A stretch of 64,000 nt of DNA from Theocolax elegans (Eukaryota; Arthropoda; Insecta; Hymenoptera; Cerocephalidae). The notes below the pieces were generated by a model. That model did no database searches and was not told where the DNA came from. It saw only the letters and a program-made list of their open reading frames with translations. Positions 1 through 10,700 of this stretch are shown one piece after another (the first letter of the stretch is position 1; each line of letters starts with the position of its first letter). The DNA is taken from the NCBI GenBank assembly GCA_026168455.1, contig CM047431.1, positions 4,183,603 to 4,247,602 of the forward strand, in the 5' to 3' direction. Position numbers and translations under genes: made by a program.

Positions 1-309
1 AATTATAAATTTTACAGCTACATAGAGCTGTTGAAAGATACTTTCCTCCCCTAGCTATGGCTGTAATTAAGGTGATTATAACATTACTCTTGACAACAAA
101 TGTTTATTTTTTTAAAGAAATGGGTAATACCTTGCGTGTAGCATTGCGGCAGATACAGACGCACTGAATACGAGACGTATTACACATTTCTTTAAAAAAA
201 AATAAACATTTGCTGCCAAGAGTAATATTACAATTACCTTAATTTTAGTCATAGCTAGGGGAGGAAAGTACATTTCAACAGCTCTATGTAGTTGTAAAAT
301 TTATAATTT
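1..309. mobile_element. Foldback/MITE-like inverted repeat (possibly truncated by window start)
   Basis: The first ~130 bases and bases ~177-309 are an imperfect inverted repeat, with ~45 bases of spacer. The outer ends read AATTATAAATTTTACA and its complement, and the arms share the CTTTCCTCCCC block and an A-rich inner end. No ORF lies inside. Because the left arm starts at base 1, its true end and any target duplication cannot be seen. Long arms with a tiny spacer are typical of a non-autonomous foldback or MITE; the superfamily is not assignable. Confidence 0.75.
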
Positions 310-954
310 ATGTTTGAAGTACGTTTATCGTCGAAATCGACACCTGACTACAACGCCAGTCGGAACCTCGAGATAGAGCGGCTATCAACGGAGGCTATAG
401 CTCCCACGTCCTCTTAATGATTATACCAGTTCTGCTTGACATTATTCGTCTGTAACAAAAAAACCTATGATAGAAAGGAAATATTCAAAATAGAATGAGA
501 ACTTTTCTGTAAGAATCAAAATTACAGCAAATATTCTACTTTTTCTTTTAAATTATATCCGCATGCAAGAATTGTATTTCTCAAATACAACACAAGCTTA
601 TCAATGATGGTATATTCATGATGTTAATTAAACTAAAATGTAATAAAAACTATCGGCAAAAAAACTTAATAATTATAAAAATTAACCAACGTGTAAATTC
701 TTTGGTAAGTGCAGGTCATTTAGAAATTTTGTAACTTTGACACGTATAGATTTATAATATATAATATATTAATATTTAATAATTTTATTAACTACAACAT
801 ATATAGGATTGTTTTTAATCGAACGCTTCTCCAATATAAGACTATTCTGACGTATGCTAGATAGGACCTAATCGAGGACAGATATGTGCAAGTCAGACCC
901 ATGCGTAACACGCCTATGGGAAATATGGTTTCCGTCAATTTCGCTGAATTTTTT
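310..954. other. Unassigned AT-rich spacer
   Basis: I see no credible coding region, repeat array or RNA gene here. A less AT-rich patch at about 320-420 sits next to the first inverted repeat, and the rest is AT-rich. Confidence 0.5.
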
Positions 955-2098
955 ATATCGTCGCCTCAGAATAAAAAGGTGCCAACTGAGAATGCGTTTG
1001 GAAAAGATGCCAACTAGGAATCCGGTTGGAAAAGGAGTCAACTGGGTATCTGATTGGAAAAGGTGCCAATTCGGAATCCGGTTGGAAAAGGAGTCAACTC
1101 GATATTCGGTTGGGAAAGGTGTTAATTCGTGGACAAAACTTTTCCATTTATCTTATTAACTATCTGTCCTATGACTTAAATATATATTGGCATATGAAAA
1201 TTTTGGTTATACAATTATTAATTTTGTATGTATAAACGCGATTATATACTCTAGTGTGTGTGAATTCAAGATTTCAAATGTTTACAGAATCATCAATGTA
1301 AAAAGTAATCAATCCCTATAAATATTGCTCAATACCGTTACAAGAATAATACTTCCTGAAGCATAATATGTTCATGTCATATTCGCGTATTTAAACAATA
1401 AACCAGACTTTTTTGAAATTATAAATGGATGAAAGCATAATATATTTCATATACACGAAAAGGGTATATAAGTTTACGCTTTATTTTTTGACAATATTTA
1501 TGTATTCATAGAATTGTATACATGCTGTATTAAAATTATAATAATTTACTCTATAATGAAAGATAAGATAATCAAACATAAATCAGATCAAGTGATCATA
1601 ATATGGTGATTGTTATCAGTTCTGAAAATCTGTACAATTATTTGAAAAATTATTAAAAGTTGAAAATATCCTTTATCCTATATCCGGGATGGATTAAGCA
1701 ACGTATAAATAAATTTTGAACAAAATCTATTTTTTCGCGTTTCCGAATTTAAATAAAATCGCCATTATATAAATTACAGTGCGAATAGAGCGCATAAGGA
1801 ACATTTTCAAGTGCCAATATATATTTAAGTCATAGGACAAATAATTAATAAATGGAAAAGTTTTGTCCACGAATTGACACCTTTCCCAACCAAATATCGA
1901 GAAAATCTTTTCCAACCGGATTCCGAATTGGCACCTTTTCCAATCGGATTTCCAGTTGACTCCTTTTCCAACCGGATTCCGAGTTGGCACCTTTTCCAAC
2001 CGGATTCCTAGTTGGCATCTTTTCCAAACGTATTCCGAGTTGGCACCTTTTCCAACCGGATTCTCAGTTGGTACCTTTTTATTCTGAGGCGACGATAT
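955..2098. mobile_element. Foldback element with 28-bp minisatellite arms
   Basis: The arms at 955-1206 and about 1801-2098 are inverted copies ending in ATATCGTCGCCTCAGAATAA. Each arm contains a run of ~28-bp units built on GGTGCCAACT...GGAATCCGGTTGGAAAA, about six on the left and seven to eight on the right. Inside the arrays both arms share a stretch reading CCTATGACTTAAATATA. The 600-base centre is AT-rich and non-coding. Short open frames within the arms come from the repeat unit and are not genes. No clear target duplication was found. Confidence 0.75.
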
Positions 2099-2312
2099 GT
2101 TGTGTGTCTTAGCGTCCTGAACAAAAGTCTCAATGGGCACAAAGCTTTAAACGCAATAGGTCCCACAGTAGGGGCCCCTGAAGTCACTATTACAGGGTAT
2201 CAGCTCTAATAGTAATTCTGGGTGCTGATTGCACTTTATCGTACACTGGTTTCCGTTAATATGGTAAACTCTAGGTAGTGCTAATGCAAACGGCAAACAT
2301 ACTTAATTTTTT

Positions 2313-2315
<3 letters not shown>

Positions 2316-2354
<39 letters not shown>
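2316..2354. repeat. (TA)n microsatellite
   Basis: An uninterrupted run of alternating T and A about 38 bases long. Confidence 0.95.
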
Positions 2355-2356
<2 letters not shown>

Positions 2357-2458
2357 CATTTTTAATTTTTATTTTGATCAATACGAATTCCGCTTAATTA
2401 ATACTTTTAATACTCTTTGAAATTGTTGTATAATATTGATTGTGTAATTCTATTACTA

Positions 2459-3285
2459 TATATCGACGGCTCCTATTCATAAAGTCCTATCTCGGAAGTC
2501 AATTTTATAAAGTCCTATCTCAAATGCAATTCAATAAAGTTCGATCATAAAAGTCAATTTTTTTAAGCCCCCCCCCCCCCTTCCTTTAATACACTTCCTC
2601 TTAACTTCATAAAATTATAATAATATTGATAATTTATATAATTTGAAAACTATTATGACAATATAATTTATATTTAAGGTCGTACATAAAATGAGATTTT
2701 AAAGGATTAAAATGAATATAAAATGTTATTTTTATTAAATTACATAGTTTATTGTTCAGTAAATTAATAAGTCACTCAATCTTTCTGCATAATCTTATAA
2801 AACCTAACATTGCATTTTATTTTTATGTATTTGAACATTACTGTTTTTACATAATAATAATAATGAAATACAATTTTTTACATAATAAAACATAGTTTTT
2901 TCATATAATGAAATGAAATTAGTTTTTTTGTATAATATAAATAGTAAGTACGTAAAAGTTTATTATACCAATACATTTACATTTATTTATTTATTTTTTT
3001 TTTATTTATTTTTTTTTTTATACCGATTCTGCATATATATTTATATTTTTAGATAAAGGTGTAAATATTATTTTTATAATTTATTGTTTTTATTAAAAAA
3101 CTTATTGTTTAATGATTTTGTAGCTTTTAAAATTTGAGATGAGATAGGACTTTATAAAATTGTACTTCTGAGATAGGACTTTATAGAATTATAATTAAGA
3201 TAGGATCTTATACAATTTTCTTTAAGATAGGACTATATAGAAATGACTTCTGGTATAGGACTTTATGAATAGGAGCCGTCGATAT
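2459..3285. mobile_element. Non-autonomous DNA transposon (MITE) with 8-bp target duplication
   Basis: The inverted ends read ATATCGACGGCTCCTATTCA on the left and its complement on the right. Both ends continue into tandem copies of a TATAAAGTCCTATCT-like motif, about three on the left and four to five on the right. The octamer TATTACTA directly precedes the element (2451-2458) and directly follows it (3286-3293), consistent with an 8-bp target duplication. No transposase ORF is present; the interior is AT-rich with a poly-C tract near 2570. An 8-bp duplication fits hAT-type elements, but the terminal bases do not give a firm superfamily. Confidence 0.75.
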
Positions 3286-3293
3286 TATTACTA

Positions 3294-3639
3294 ATACATT
3301 AGTAAACAAAATCTTGTTCAATTTTTTAATCGCAGTAAAAAAAATCGCATTGAAATATAAGTATATAATCTTTTAATACATTTTTAACAGAATACTAGTT
3401 GTTTTTTTATTTAATTTATTAGCAACTACTATTAATTTTAAATAATGAAATGTGTTATTTATTAGTACTAATAAGTAACAATAGGCATAAAAATGATACT
3501 ACAATTGAATTGCTGATCATAATGGAATCGACAAGTATTTCTATAGAAAATTAATACAATTATTTCAGAAAAGTATATGCCCTACATTATTTGGCTTACT
3601 TTATTTGATTCCTTTTATTCGACCACAACTTATGTACGA
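3294..3639. other. AT-rich spacer without features
   Basis: Only AT-rich sequence; no gene, array or inverted repeat is seen. Confidence 0.5.
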
Positions 3640-3772
3640 GCCTGCGATGGCTCAGTCGGTAAGGCGTCGGGCTTGTAATCTTGAGGTCCCAGGTTCGATT
3701 CCCGGCCCCGGCCGATTGATACAAGCACCACTGGGGAATGTATTTTCAACAATTGCTTTCTGCACCAAGACA
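3640..3772 (+). mobile_element. tRNA-Thr-derived SINE, 3'-truncated copy
   Basis: The first ~75 bases look like a tRNA: an A-box-like segment (GATGGCTCAGTCGG), an anticodon loop CTTGTAA with a TGT (Thr) anticodon at 3674-3676, and a B box GGTTCGATTCC. The non-tRNA body (GATTGATACAAGCACC onwards) is the same as in the complete copy at 22739-22948. It is cut off at about 3772, where LINE sequence on the opposite strand begins. It is not a functional tRNA gene because the acceptor ends do not pair well and the SINE body follows directly. Confidence 0.8.
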
Positions 3773-4890
3773 TCGCTTATCTACATCTCTTACAGTACCC
3801 CATCTGTTCAGAATTTTCCAAGATTGAGACTGGTCAGGGCTTTCGCGCAACAATTTTTGAAAGAAAGAATTACGCGCCACCCTGAAGTCAATCTTTAACT
3901 CCTTACGCTTAGACTTGTGTAATGCTAGTAAACATGGGTCACGACGCCGTTTAGCAATTTTATACAACCTGTCACGGCTTTTACATCGATTCTTAAGCTC
4001 AGGTGTTAACCAAGGTGCCGGACAAATTTATCGAGATTAGCAATAAGAATATTACGAAGAGAATCAAAGTAAGAATCGACCGTCCAGCAATCAATAGGGG
4101 TTTCAGTAATATTAACAAGGTCAGAGGTAACCGAGGTCACAAAGTGAGACGGGGAAAAATCCTTAAAATTACGAAAGGTAACCTCGTTATACTTTTGAAC
4201 ACGTGAAGACAACTTATAATCGATATAAATGTAGTCATGGCCATTAATAAAAGGACTCTGTGATTGGATACTAGCAGCTACCTTATCACTTGAGTCAACC
4301 AGAATAACATCCAGCCAAGTGTTAGCTTCCCCTTTGTGGTGAGTTGCATTGAAGGGTACAAGATGGTAAGAATTTTCATTAATTAAGTCCATCAAATGTT
4401 TGCTATAATAGTCACTAACAAGTAGATTTGAATTTAAATCACCAGCAACAATGATATTATCATACAAATGGGAACGACTTTGAAGCACATTGAAGAAATT
4501 AGTCAAGACATGACCTTTCGGTCTTATATAAGACGAGACACACAGGATTTTTGTGTTACTTAATGCTAACTCTAATAGTAAAAATTCAGTTACATTGAGA
4601 TTCTTAATCTGTGGTGTATCAAGCACTTTAAAAGTTATATTATTACGTATATAGCATGCGACTCCACCGCCTTGCATGTAATCTCGTTTTTCAGTAATAG
4701 ATATGAGACCTCTATCATTACGAACTAAAAAGTAATTTGGTATATTATAAATAGAATCTGGCCGATTTGGGGTTAACCAGGACTCTGAGATTGAAAGAAC
4801 ATCAATATTTTCCAAATGAAGAAAAGATTCAATTTCGGCCAAGTGATCCATTATATAATTTGCATTAATTTGGGCTACACGTAATTTTGA
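3771..4890 (-). pseudogene. LINE AP-endonuclease domain (ORF2 N-terminal part), broken
   Basis: The main open segment runs from 4851 down to 4006 (281 aa). It has the order expected of an apurinic/apyrimidinic-like endonuclease of a LINE: an N-terminal 'SISESWLTP' motif, a central 'VAGDLNSN' motif and a 'NTWLDVILVD' segment. In the element this enzyme nicks target DNA to prime reverse transcription. Upstream codons resembling 'LRVAQINA' extend it past 4851. Downstream, a second frame (3967-3771) encodes the basic endonuclease-RT linker, so at least one frameshift lies near 3970-4005. The RT is absent and the copy cannot be active. Confidence 0.8.
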
Positions 4891-5066
4891 TTTATAGCTA
4901 AATGCTGCTTGGGCGACATTACTATCAGTATGCAGTCACATTAATTTATCTAAGTCGGACGCAGTTATAATCTGTATACGGTCAGCATTATCATTTTTGT
5001 GGACAAAGATTTTGCCATCACGCACCCAAATATACTTATAGTACAGAGGTGTAAGCTTACTTTTTG

Positions 5067-5800
5067 TCAACAAGCGTAATTCATGAATAGGAGCATTTCA
5101 AATAAGCCTATTTGCTTAGAACTAAAATCTCCCGAGTTGTCAACAATCTGGCCATATTTAATTATTCCAAATTTACGTTTAGCTTCTAAAACATAACTAC
5201 GCACTTCAAACGATTTAAATCTAATAATAAATGATTTGGTGATTGGATTTTGTAAATTTGAATCTGGTTCCGAAGTAGAAGAATTGGTGTTTGGCAAGAA
5301 AGGACGTACATCAAGTATATCACTAAATAGATTATCAAGCTTCAGAAGAGTTAAAATTCTAAGTGATAATTCTTTAATCGGGATTTGGCAGGCCACAGGA
5401 ACACCCGTAACTCTAAGCTGAGTATTAGAAGATGCATTGGTGTACAATTCCTTAAGTTGTTGAATCTCGGCACGTAAAACTGAATTTTCACTCTCAAGAT
5501 CAGACATGCGTTTATTAAATAATTCAAAGTTGTTGTCAAGTTTTTCAAGTTATTCCTTAATAAAAGTAGAATCGCTTTCGCACTATTAAAAAGAAAAGCA
5601 GTCTGTTGAGATTGTGTTAGGGTGTCCCAATTACTCGGCAAATCCATATTGGTACCAGTATAATTAGTCTCAGGCGAATTATCTAATTGACTGCTACAAG
5701 AAGAGTTAAGAGTGCAGTCAAGATTTCGCGCCGAATCGAATGTAGAATGGCGAGCAGATACCGATAATATAGATGAGGATACAATATTAATATTAATCAA
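5067..5800 (-). pseudogene. LINE ORF1 (RNA-binding, coiled-coil type), frameshifted
   Basis: Two overlapping minus-strand frames together resemble the ORF1 of the A2 copy: an N-terminal segment (upstream frame, 5800-5351), a coiled-coil-like stretch around 'LESENSVLRAEIQQLKELY', and a segment with 'LRVTGVPVACQI' and 'ILTLLKLDNLFSDILDVRPF', the pattern of ORF1 proteins of CR1/L2/Jockey-like LINEs that coat the element RNA. A frameshift lies at about 5510-5600. The same protein pattern at 12590-13210 supports the assignment. The function is inferred from the family, and the clade is uncertain. Confidence 0.65.
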
Positions 5801-5813
5801 GTACTGCGATTTA

Positions 5814-5842
5814 AGAGAGAGAGAGAGAGAGATAGATAGATA
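5814..5842. repeat. (GA)n/(GATA)n tract at LINE junction
   Basis: (GA)n runs into (GATA)n between the truncated 5' end of LINE A1 and the 3' tail of LINE B. On the LINE B sense (minus) strand the tail reads ...AATAAAGTTATCTATC followed by TC repeats. Confidence 0.9.
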
Positions 5843-7284
5843 ACTTTATTTGGTCTTTGGGATTAAAATCCCGTAGACACTTAAAAAGAATACATATTTG
5901 GCATACATAATTATAATATTAAAATAACAATATAATAAAATGATAACAATAAAGGATAACGCAAATGAAGGAACTAAAAATATACACAAGATTGCACAAT
6001 TTCGTTGGCTTAAAACTACGCAAAAATAAATAAATAAATAAAGACAAAAATACATTTATAACGGCGCGATACAATTTACTTATTTAACTAATCAGTCTTA
6101 TTATCAATCAATCGAGGTGAGGGATCACCGGTGAAATTATCCCTTCGTTTTGAACCCTAATGGCCCAGGCTGTTTGGTCGAGTCCAAATAAGTGATGAAA
6201 TAATGAGTTTCTGAAATGACTGATGGATGATTTGTCGAATGTGGATGGAGGAAGCTCATTAATGATCTTAGATGAGGTGATGACAAATGACTTATGTAAG
6301 GCCTCTGTACGAGGAGGGAAATAAGTGAGTGATTTTAATGGAAGACGAGAGGAAGTGCGTTGATTTTGCTGAGGGGTGTTTAACTTAACGAAATGATTAA
6401 CCAAGTAGCTAGGAGAATTATGAGCAATGATACTAAACGCGAGTGAGCCAATGAGGTATGAACGTCTGGACTCGACTGATAACCACCTGAGACCTAGCCT
6501 GTACGGAGTAACGTGCTCTCTTCTTCCTATGTCCCCCCACACGAACCGAACACAAGCATTTAACAGCCTTTGTAATTTCAAATTCCTGGTTTGATCGACA
6601 TCATTGTAGACCGCGCACGCATAATCAAAATGTGGAAAGACAAGTGCTTCTACCAGTCTCTTCCGAAGAGCTCGCGATAAAGATTTCCTATAATACCGTA
6701 GAGAGTGTAAAACTCCATGTACACGACTCGAGATAGATAGCACCTGCCTTGTCCAATCGAGAGAGGGTGAAATCAAAACCCCCAGCGATTTAACCTCACA
6801 TTCGTAACACAAGAATTCCGTTCCCAGAGCAACCTTCGGGGCAGTGTTCAAATCAATACGCGACAGAAAAGCCTGACTACCCAGAATCATAACCTTGGTT
6901 TTTTTTACATTTAGCTTGAGGCCATTAGTGTAAGCCCATCGGGCTATCACATTAGCATCTTGAGTGATACGTTGCACTCCTGCTTCAAAATCTGCCGGAA
7001 AAAACGAATGATAGACCTGGGCGTCATCGACAAATAGCATATAATCGCTATGAGTAAGAACTTTAGGCAGATCGTTTATAAATATAGAAAACAATACCGG
7101 ACCAAGAACACTGCCCTGTGGCACTCCTGCATTAACCTCGAGCCAATCAGATAGCTCACCAGACTCGCTCTCCACTGCATGCATGCGACCCACAAGATGT
7201 CGATAAAACCAGGTCAGCACATTATCAGAGCAGCCAATTTCACTCAGTTTTTGGATCAGTTTGTCATGAGGTACCGTATCAAAG
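5843..7284 (-). mobile_element. LINE fragment B (RT C-terminal half and 3' UTR)
   Basis: A 5'-truncated non-LTR retrotransposon on the minus strand. From 7284 down it carries the RT from just before the palm through the C-terminal region, then a short AT-rich 3' UTR (6107-5843) ending with a TATC repeat tail. The 3' end is almost the same in design as that of LINE C (CCCGTAGACAC versus CCCGTAAACAC near the tail). Its 5' truncation abuts the (GATA)n tail of LINE C at 7283-7319. Confidence 0.85.
6108..7284 (-). pseudogene. LINE reverse transcriptase, 5'-truncated
   Basis: The open frame begins inside the RT at 'FDTVPHDKL' (about 7280) and runs to a stop at 6108. Visible RT blocks are 'GVPQGSVLGPVLFSIFINDLP', the catalytic box 'FVDDAQVYHS' (both Asp present), 'LKLNVKKTKVMILGS', and the C-terminal 'LVEALVFPHFDYAC' and 'LQRLLNACVRFVWG' segments typical of Jockey/CR1-like LINEs. 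The fingers domain and endonuclease are missing, so it cannot retrotranspose. It is closely related to the RT of LINE C. Confidence 0.9.
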
Positions 7285-7319
7285 AGAGAGAGATAGATAG
7301 ATAGATAGATAGATAGATA
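7283..7319. repeat. (GA)n/(GATA)n tract at LINE junction
   Basis: A short (GA)n run followed by about six GATA units. It forms the 3' tail of LINE C (minus strand) and abuts the truncated 5' end of LINE B. Confidence 0.9.
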
Positions 7320-9499
7320 ACTTTATTAGGTTTTAGGGGTAGAAACCCCGTAAACACAAAAATACATACATCATTGACAGTGTAAAAATAAAATAACAAA
7401 TGAAAAATTATAATAAATAAAATAACAAGTGATGAGATAACAATAAAAAGCAAAAAGTGCATAAGTATATAAATAAAAATAAAAATAAGAATAAAAACGC
7501 AAGTAAAACGAAATAAAGAATACAAAATAAGAAAAAAGTTATAATAAAATTAAAAGTAAAAACAAAAATAAATAAATAAATAAACAACAATGAAAATAAA
7601 ACGCAAACGAGATTGATAATACAATGCTAAGTACAATGGGACGAGCGACAACAGAATGAGTGCAAGGTAAGAATAAAAATAAAAAGTAAAAATAAAAAGA
7701 GTAAAAGAAAAATTACAAAATTAATAGAATAAATTATGCTAAAAAAGAAAAAATAATACTGATAAAGAAAAAATAATACTGATAATGAATACAGTATCAC
7801 AAAATTAGAAAAAATTAAAAATATCACAGCGCAAAATTATCACATTAGTCATTAACAGCATTATCCTCATTCTGTATCGATAGGTCGCTTACATTACTAG
7901 TATCACATAAAACACTTATATTTAAATCACATAGGTCGCTTAAGTGGGGACGGATGAGGTTCTCTCGAGTCGCTCTTTCCTCCCAAGCTAAGGAGTCGAG
8001 ACGAAGAAAATGGGTGAAGACAGTTTGTTTGAATGTGACGATGAGAGATGGATCGAATGACGTGATAGAGAGCGAGTTTAATTGTTTGGTGGCCGTAATG
8101 ACAAATGATTTATGTAGCGATTCGGTGCGAGGGGGAAGATAGGTCAGCGGTTTGGGAGGATGACGAGATGAGATGCGTAAATTAGATGAGCTGTTGAGTT
8201 TGATGAAGTGATCTGCTAGGTAGTGGGGAGAATTATGTGATAAAATGGAAAATGATAAAGAGGTAATGAAGAATAATCGTCTCGACTCAACAGATAGCCA
8301 GCCCAACTTCAACCTATAGGGCGTCACATGATCCAATCTACGCAAGTTTCCCCAAACAAATCTTACGCAAGCATTTAGGAGCCTCTGGAGCTTTAAATTT
8401 CTGGTCTGGTCCAAATCGTTATAGACCGCACAAGCATAGTCGAAGTGAGGTAATATTAAGGCTTCAACAAGAAATTTTCGGGTGAATCTGGAGAAAGCAC
8501 GTTTATGAAACCGTAACGAACGTAAGATTCCGTGCACCCTCTGGGAAATTGCCAAAACGTGTTTGTACCAGTCCAGAGTTGGCAGTAGCCAGACTCCAAG
8601 TGATTTTACTTGATTTTCGTACTGGAGCGATTTATTCAAAAGCATAACTCGTGGGGCAGTGGTTAGGTCCATACGCGAGACATATGTCTTACTGCCCAGG
8701 ATCATTACTTTAGTTTTGTTAATGTTTAAATCTAGACCATTGAGGGAGGCCCAGGACGCAACCGCATTTGCGTCATGTGTGATTCTCTGGACCCCCAATT
8801 CGAATTCGTTCGGAGGAAAGGAGTAGTAAACCTGGGCATCATCAGCATAAATCATATGATTACTGTATTGAAGAACATCCGGGAGATCATTAATAAAAAC
8901 TGAAAAGAGTAATGGACCCAGAACACTGCCCTGCGGTACGCCTGAATTGACCCCAAGCCAGTCAGAGCAGACGCCTAACTCATCTACTACCGCTTGCGAG
9001 CGACCGACCAAGTAGTGAAAAAACCATCTAAGAACCGTGTTTGAGCAAGCCATATCTCGTAGCTTGATCAACAAAGGGCCGTGCGGTACCGAGTCAAACG
9101 CCTTGGAGAAGTCGAACAGAACCAAAATCGTAATCATACGTGAATCAATGGCTCTTCTGATGTCGTCGAGAACACCCAAAAGGGCGGTCTGTGTGCTGTG
9201 GCCTCTGCGAAAACCCGCCTGTCTATCAATCAGTTTAAGATTTGATTCCAAATAATGAGATAACTGCGAGTGTACCAACCTTTCAAGCAGTTTAGAGACC
9301 TCACAGAGCTTCGCAATAGGCCTAGTATCAGAGCAAGATTCAATCCTGTTCGACTTCGCCAATGGAAAGAGTAGAGCTCTCTTCCAGCAGTCAGGAAAGT
9401 ACCCAAGAGATAACAAATCGTTGAATAAATAAGTAAGCTGCGGGGTCAATTGTGGCTCAAGTAATTTTAGCATCACAACGGATAGCTTGTCCGTCCCAA
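7320..9499 (-). mobile_element. LINE fragment C (near-complete RT and A-rich 3' UTR)
   Basis: A minus-strand LINE with an uninterrupted RT frame and a ~520-base 3' UTR (7844-7320). The UTR is extremely A-rich on the plus strand and ends at the (GATA)n tail. The 5' end stops at a (GA)n tract at 9500, in the middle of the coding frame (codons reading LGTDKLSVVML lie at the junction), so it is 5'-truncated. Confidence 0.85.
7845..9499 (-). CDS. LINE reverse transcriptase (Jockey/CR1-like), open but N-terminally truncated
   Basis: The longest intact RT in the window: about 543 codons from the in-frame ATG near 9476, open up to the microsatellite at 9500. In order it shows 'FPDCWKRALLFPLAKSN', 'RPIAKLCEVSKLLERLV', 'QAGFRRGHSTQTALL', 'LFDFSKAFDSVPHGPLL', 'GVPQGSVLGPLLFSVFINDLP', the catalytic 'YADDAQVYYS' and a C-terminal 'LQRLLNACVRFVWG' region. 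The enzyme copies element RNA into target DNA. The endonuclease is missing, so this copy alone would not move. The absence of internal stops suggests fairly recent insertion. It was chosen over the opposite strand because all RT blocks are in order. Confidence 0.9.
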
Positions 9500-9664
9500 G
9501 AGAGAGAGGGAGAGAGAGAGAGGGAGAGAACTACTGCGCGTACCCACGCTTTCACTCTATCTCTCTCGCACTCATGCAAAGATACTCATGATGCGTCAGT
9601 GTTTGGACGCCGTGACATCATAACTGGCCCAGAGCATCTATGCTGGTGAGAGAGAGAGAGAGAG
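9500..9664. repeat. Two (GA)n tracts flanking a ~120-base spacer
   Basis: (GA)n-rich DNA at 9500-9528 abuts the truncated 5' end of LINE C, and (GA)n at 9647-9664 abuts the 3' end of LINE D. The sequence between them is unassigned. Confidence 0.85.
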
Positions 9665-10700
9665 ATTGATTGAAAAGCATTTATTAATGCCTAGGTTTAG
9701 TTTAACCTTAAGGCAATAAATATAATAATTACATATTAAATGTAAATGCAACTAAAAAGAGAAAAAATAACAATAATAGTACGCTGTTAACAAAAAATAA
9801 AAAGCGATAATTAACTGAATCAATGAAGATAATTTGACAAATCAGTGTAATAACTAAATGACAATATACTTAATCTAATTCAGCGTTCTTATCAACTAAA
9901 TAACTATACAATCTACTTTTAAAAATTGAATGAAGTTTTACTCAAACGCAACTCTGGGGGTAATGAGTCCCAAAAGTCCATAGCTAGAATAGTAAAGGAA
10001 TTTTGATATGTACTAGTAATGGCTTGGGGGCGTTCAAAGCTTGAATGAGTTCCACGAGCTGATCGGCGTACCTCATTACTAGGCGGTGGTAATAAAGCTA
10101 AAATATATTCTGGTTGGGCTTAAGTCTGGTATCCTTTTTTAATCCAAAAACATATCGCACGCAGATATTAAGTAGTCGCTGAAGTATTAAATTTAAATAA
10201 TCAGGCAGGTCATTGTAAACTACACAAACATAATCGAAATGAGGAAGGATAAGTGATGTTACTAGTTTTTTCCTCATTTCATAAGAGAAGAAATTTCCTC
10301 GATTTCGTAGCTTATGTAAGACACCATGAACTCGTGAAGTAATACCCGCTACGTGAGAATTCCATTGCAAATTTTCATTCAATATAAAACCTAAATTTCG
10401 TGCTGAATTTACTAACGGAATTTCATGGTTATCTATTATGATGGGATGTAGCTGATTTCTATCGACAAACTTTAATTGTTGCACCGATCATATAAGGAGG
10501 GCTTTAGTTTTAGCATATTTAAGCTTAAGACCGTGGGTATGAGCCCATTTGGCAACTCGTTCACCATCTTCAATCAACTTGTCGATTACAGCACCACAAT
10601 CACCAGGCCTAGCATGGATATATAATTGAAAATCATCAGCAAACAACATACCATTGGTGTATTGCAAGACATAAATTAGAGAATTGTTGTGTCCGGATAA
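9665..10700 (-). mobile_element. LINE fragment D (RT palm to 3' end), with internal deletion
   Basis: A minus-strand LINE remnant. Its RT begins just upstream of an 'LFADDFQLYIHA' box (about 10640) and reads through 'NLGFILNENLQWNSHV' and 'LVTSLILPHFDYVCVVYNDLP'. The frame then shifts at about 10115, and the C-terminal segment continues in another frame to a stop near 9925. Comparison with the related fragment E at 25204-25936 shows ~30 codons deleted at that point. A stop codon also lies near 10490. The 3' end carries an ATCA-like tail next to (GA)n. Confidence 0.8.
10098..10640 (-). pseudogene. LINE RT fragment (family D/E)
   Basis: Coding similarity runs from the catalytic FADD box (both Asp present) to the RT C-terminal domain. 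One in-frame stop lies at about 10490 between 'AKTKALLI' and 'VQQLKF', and a frame change with deletion lies near 10115. The parallel with the plus-strand copy at 25204-25936 (shared 'RVHGVLHKLRN', 'LPHFDY' and 'LPDYLN') identifies the family. It is non-functional. Confidence 0.8.

Larger units (their letters stand above)
3771..5813 (-). mobile_element. LINE fragment A1 (ORF1 plus endonuclease, RT lost)
   Basis: Reading the minus strand, this is the 5' half of a non-LTR retrotransposon: an ORF1 remnant, then an AP-endonuclease domain, then the start of the endonuclease-RT linker. It stops abruptly at 3771 against a SINE, so all of the RT is missing. Its 5' end stops at a (GA)n tract at 5814. 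Comparison with fragment A2 (11757-13370) shows that the family sequence continues further upstream, so A1 is 5'-truncated exactly at the microsatellite. Confidence 0.8.

Noticed and set aside
3640..3715. Functional tRNA-Thr gene
   Set aside because: A/B boxes and an anticodon loop are present, but it is the head of a SINE with a second copy at 22739 and a non-tRNA body.
7256..7827. Phe/Leu-rich membrane-like ORFs on the minus strand
   Set aside because: Read-through of the A-rich 3' UTR of LINE C; hydrophobic codons come from T-rich composition.
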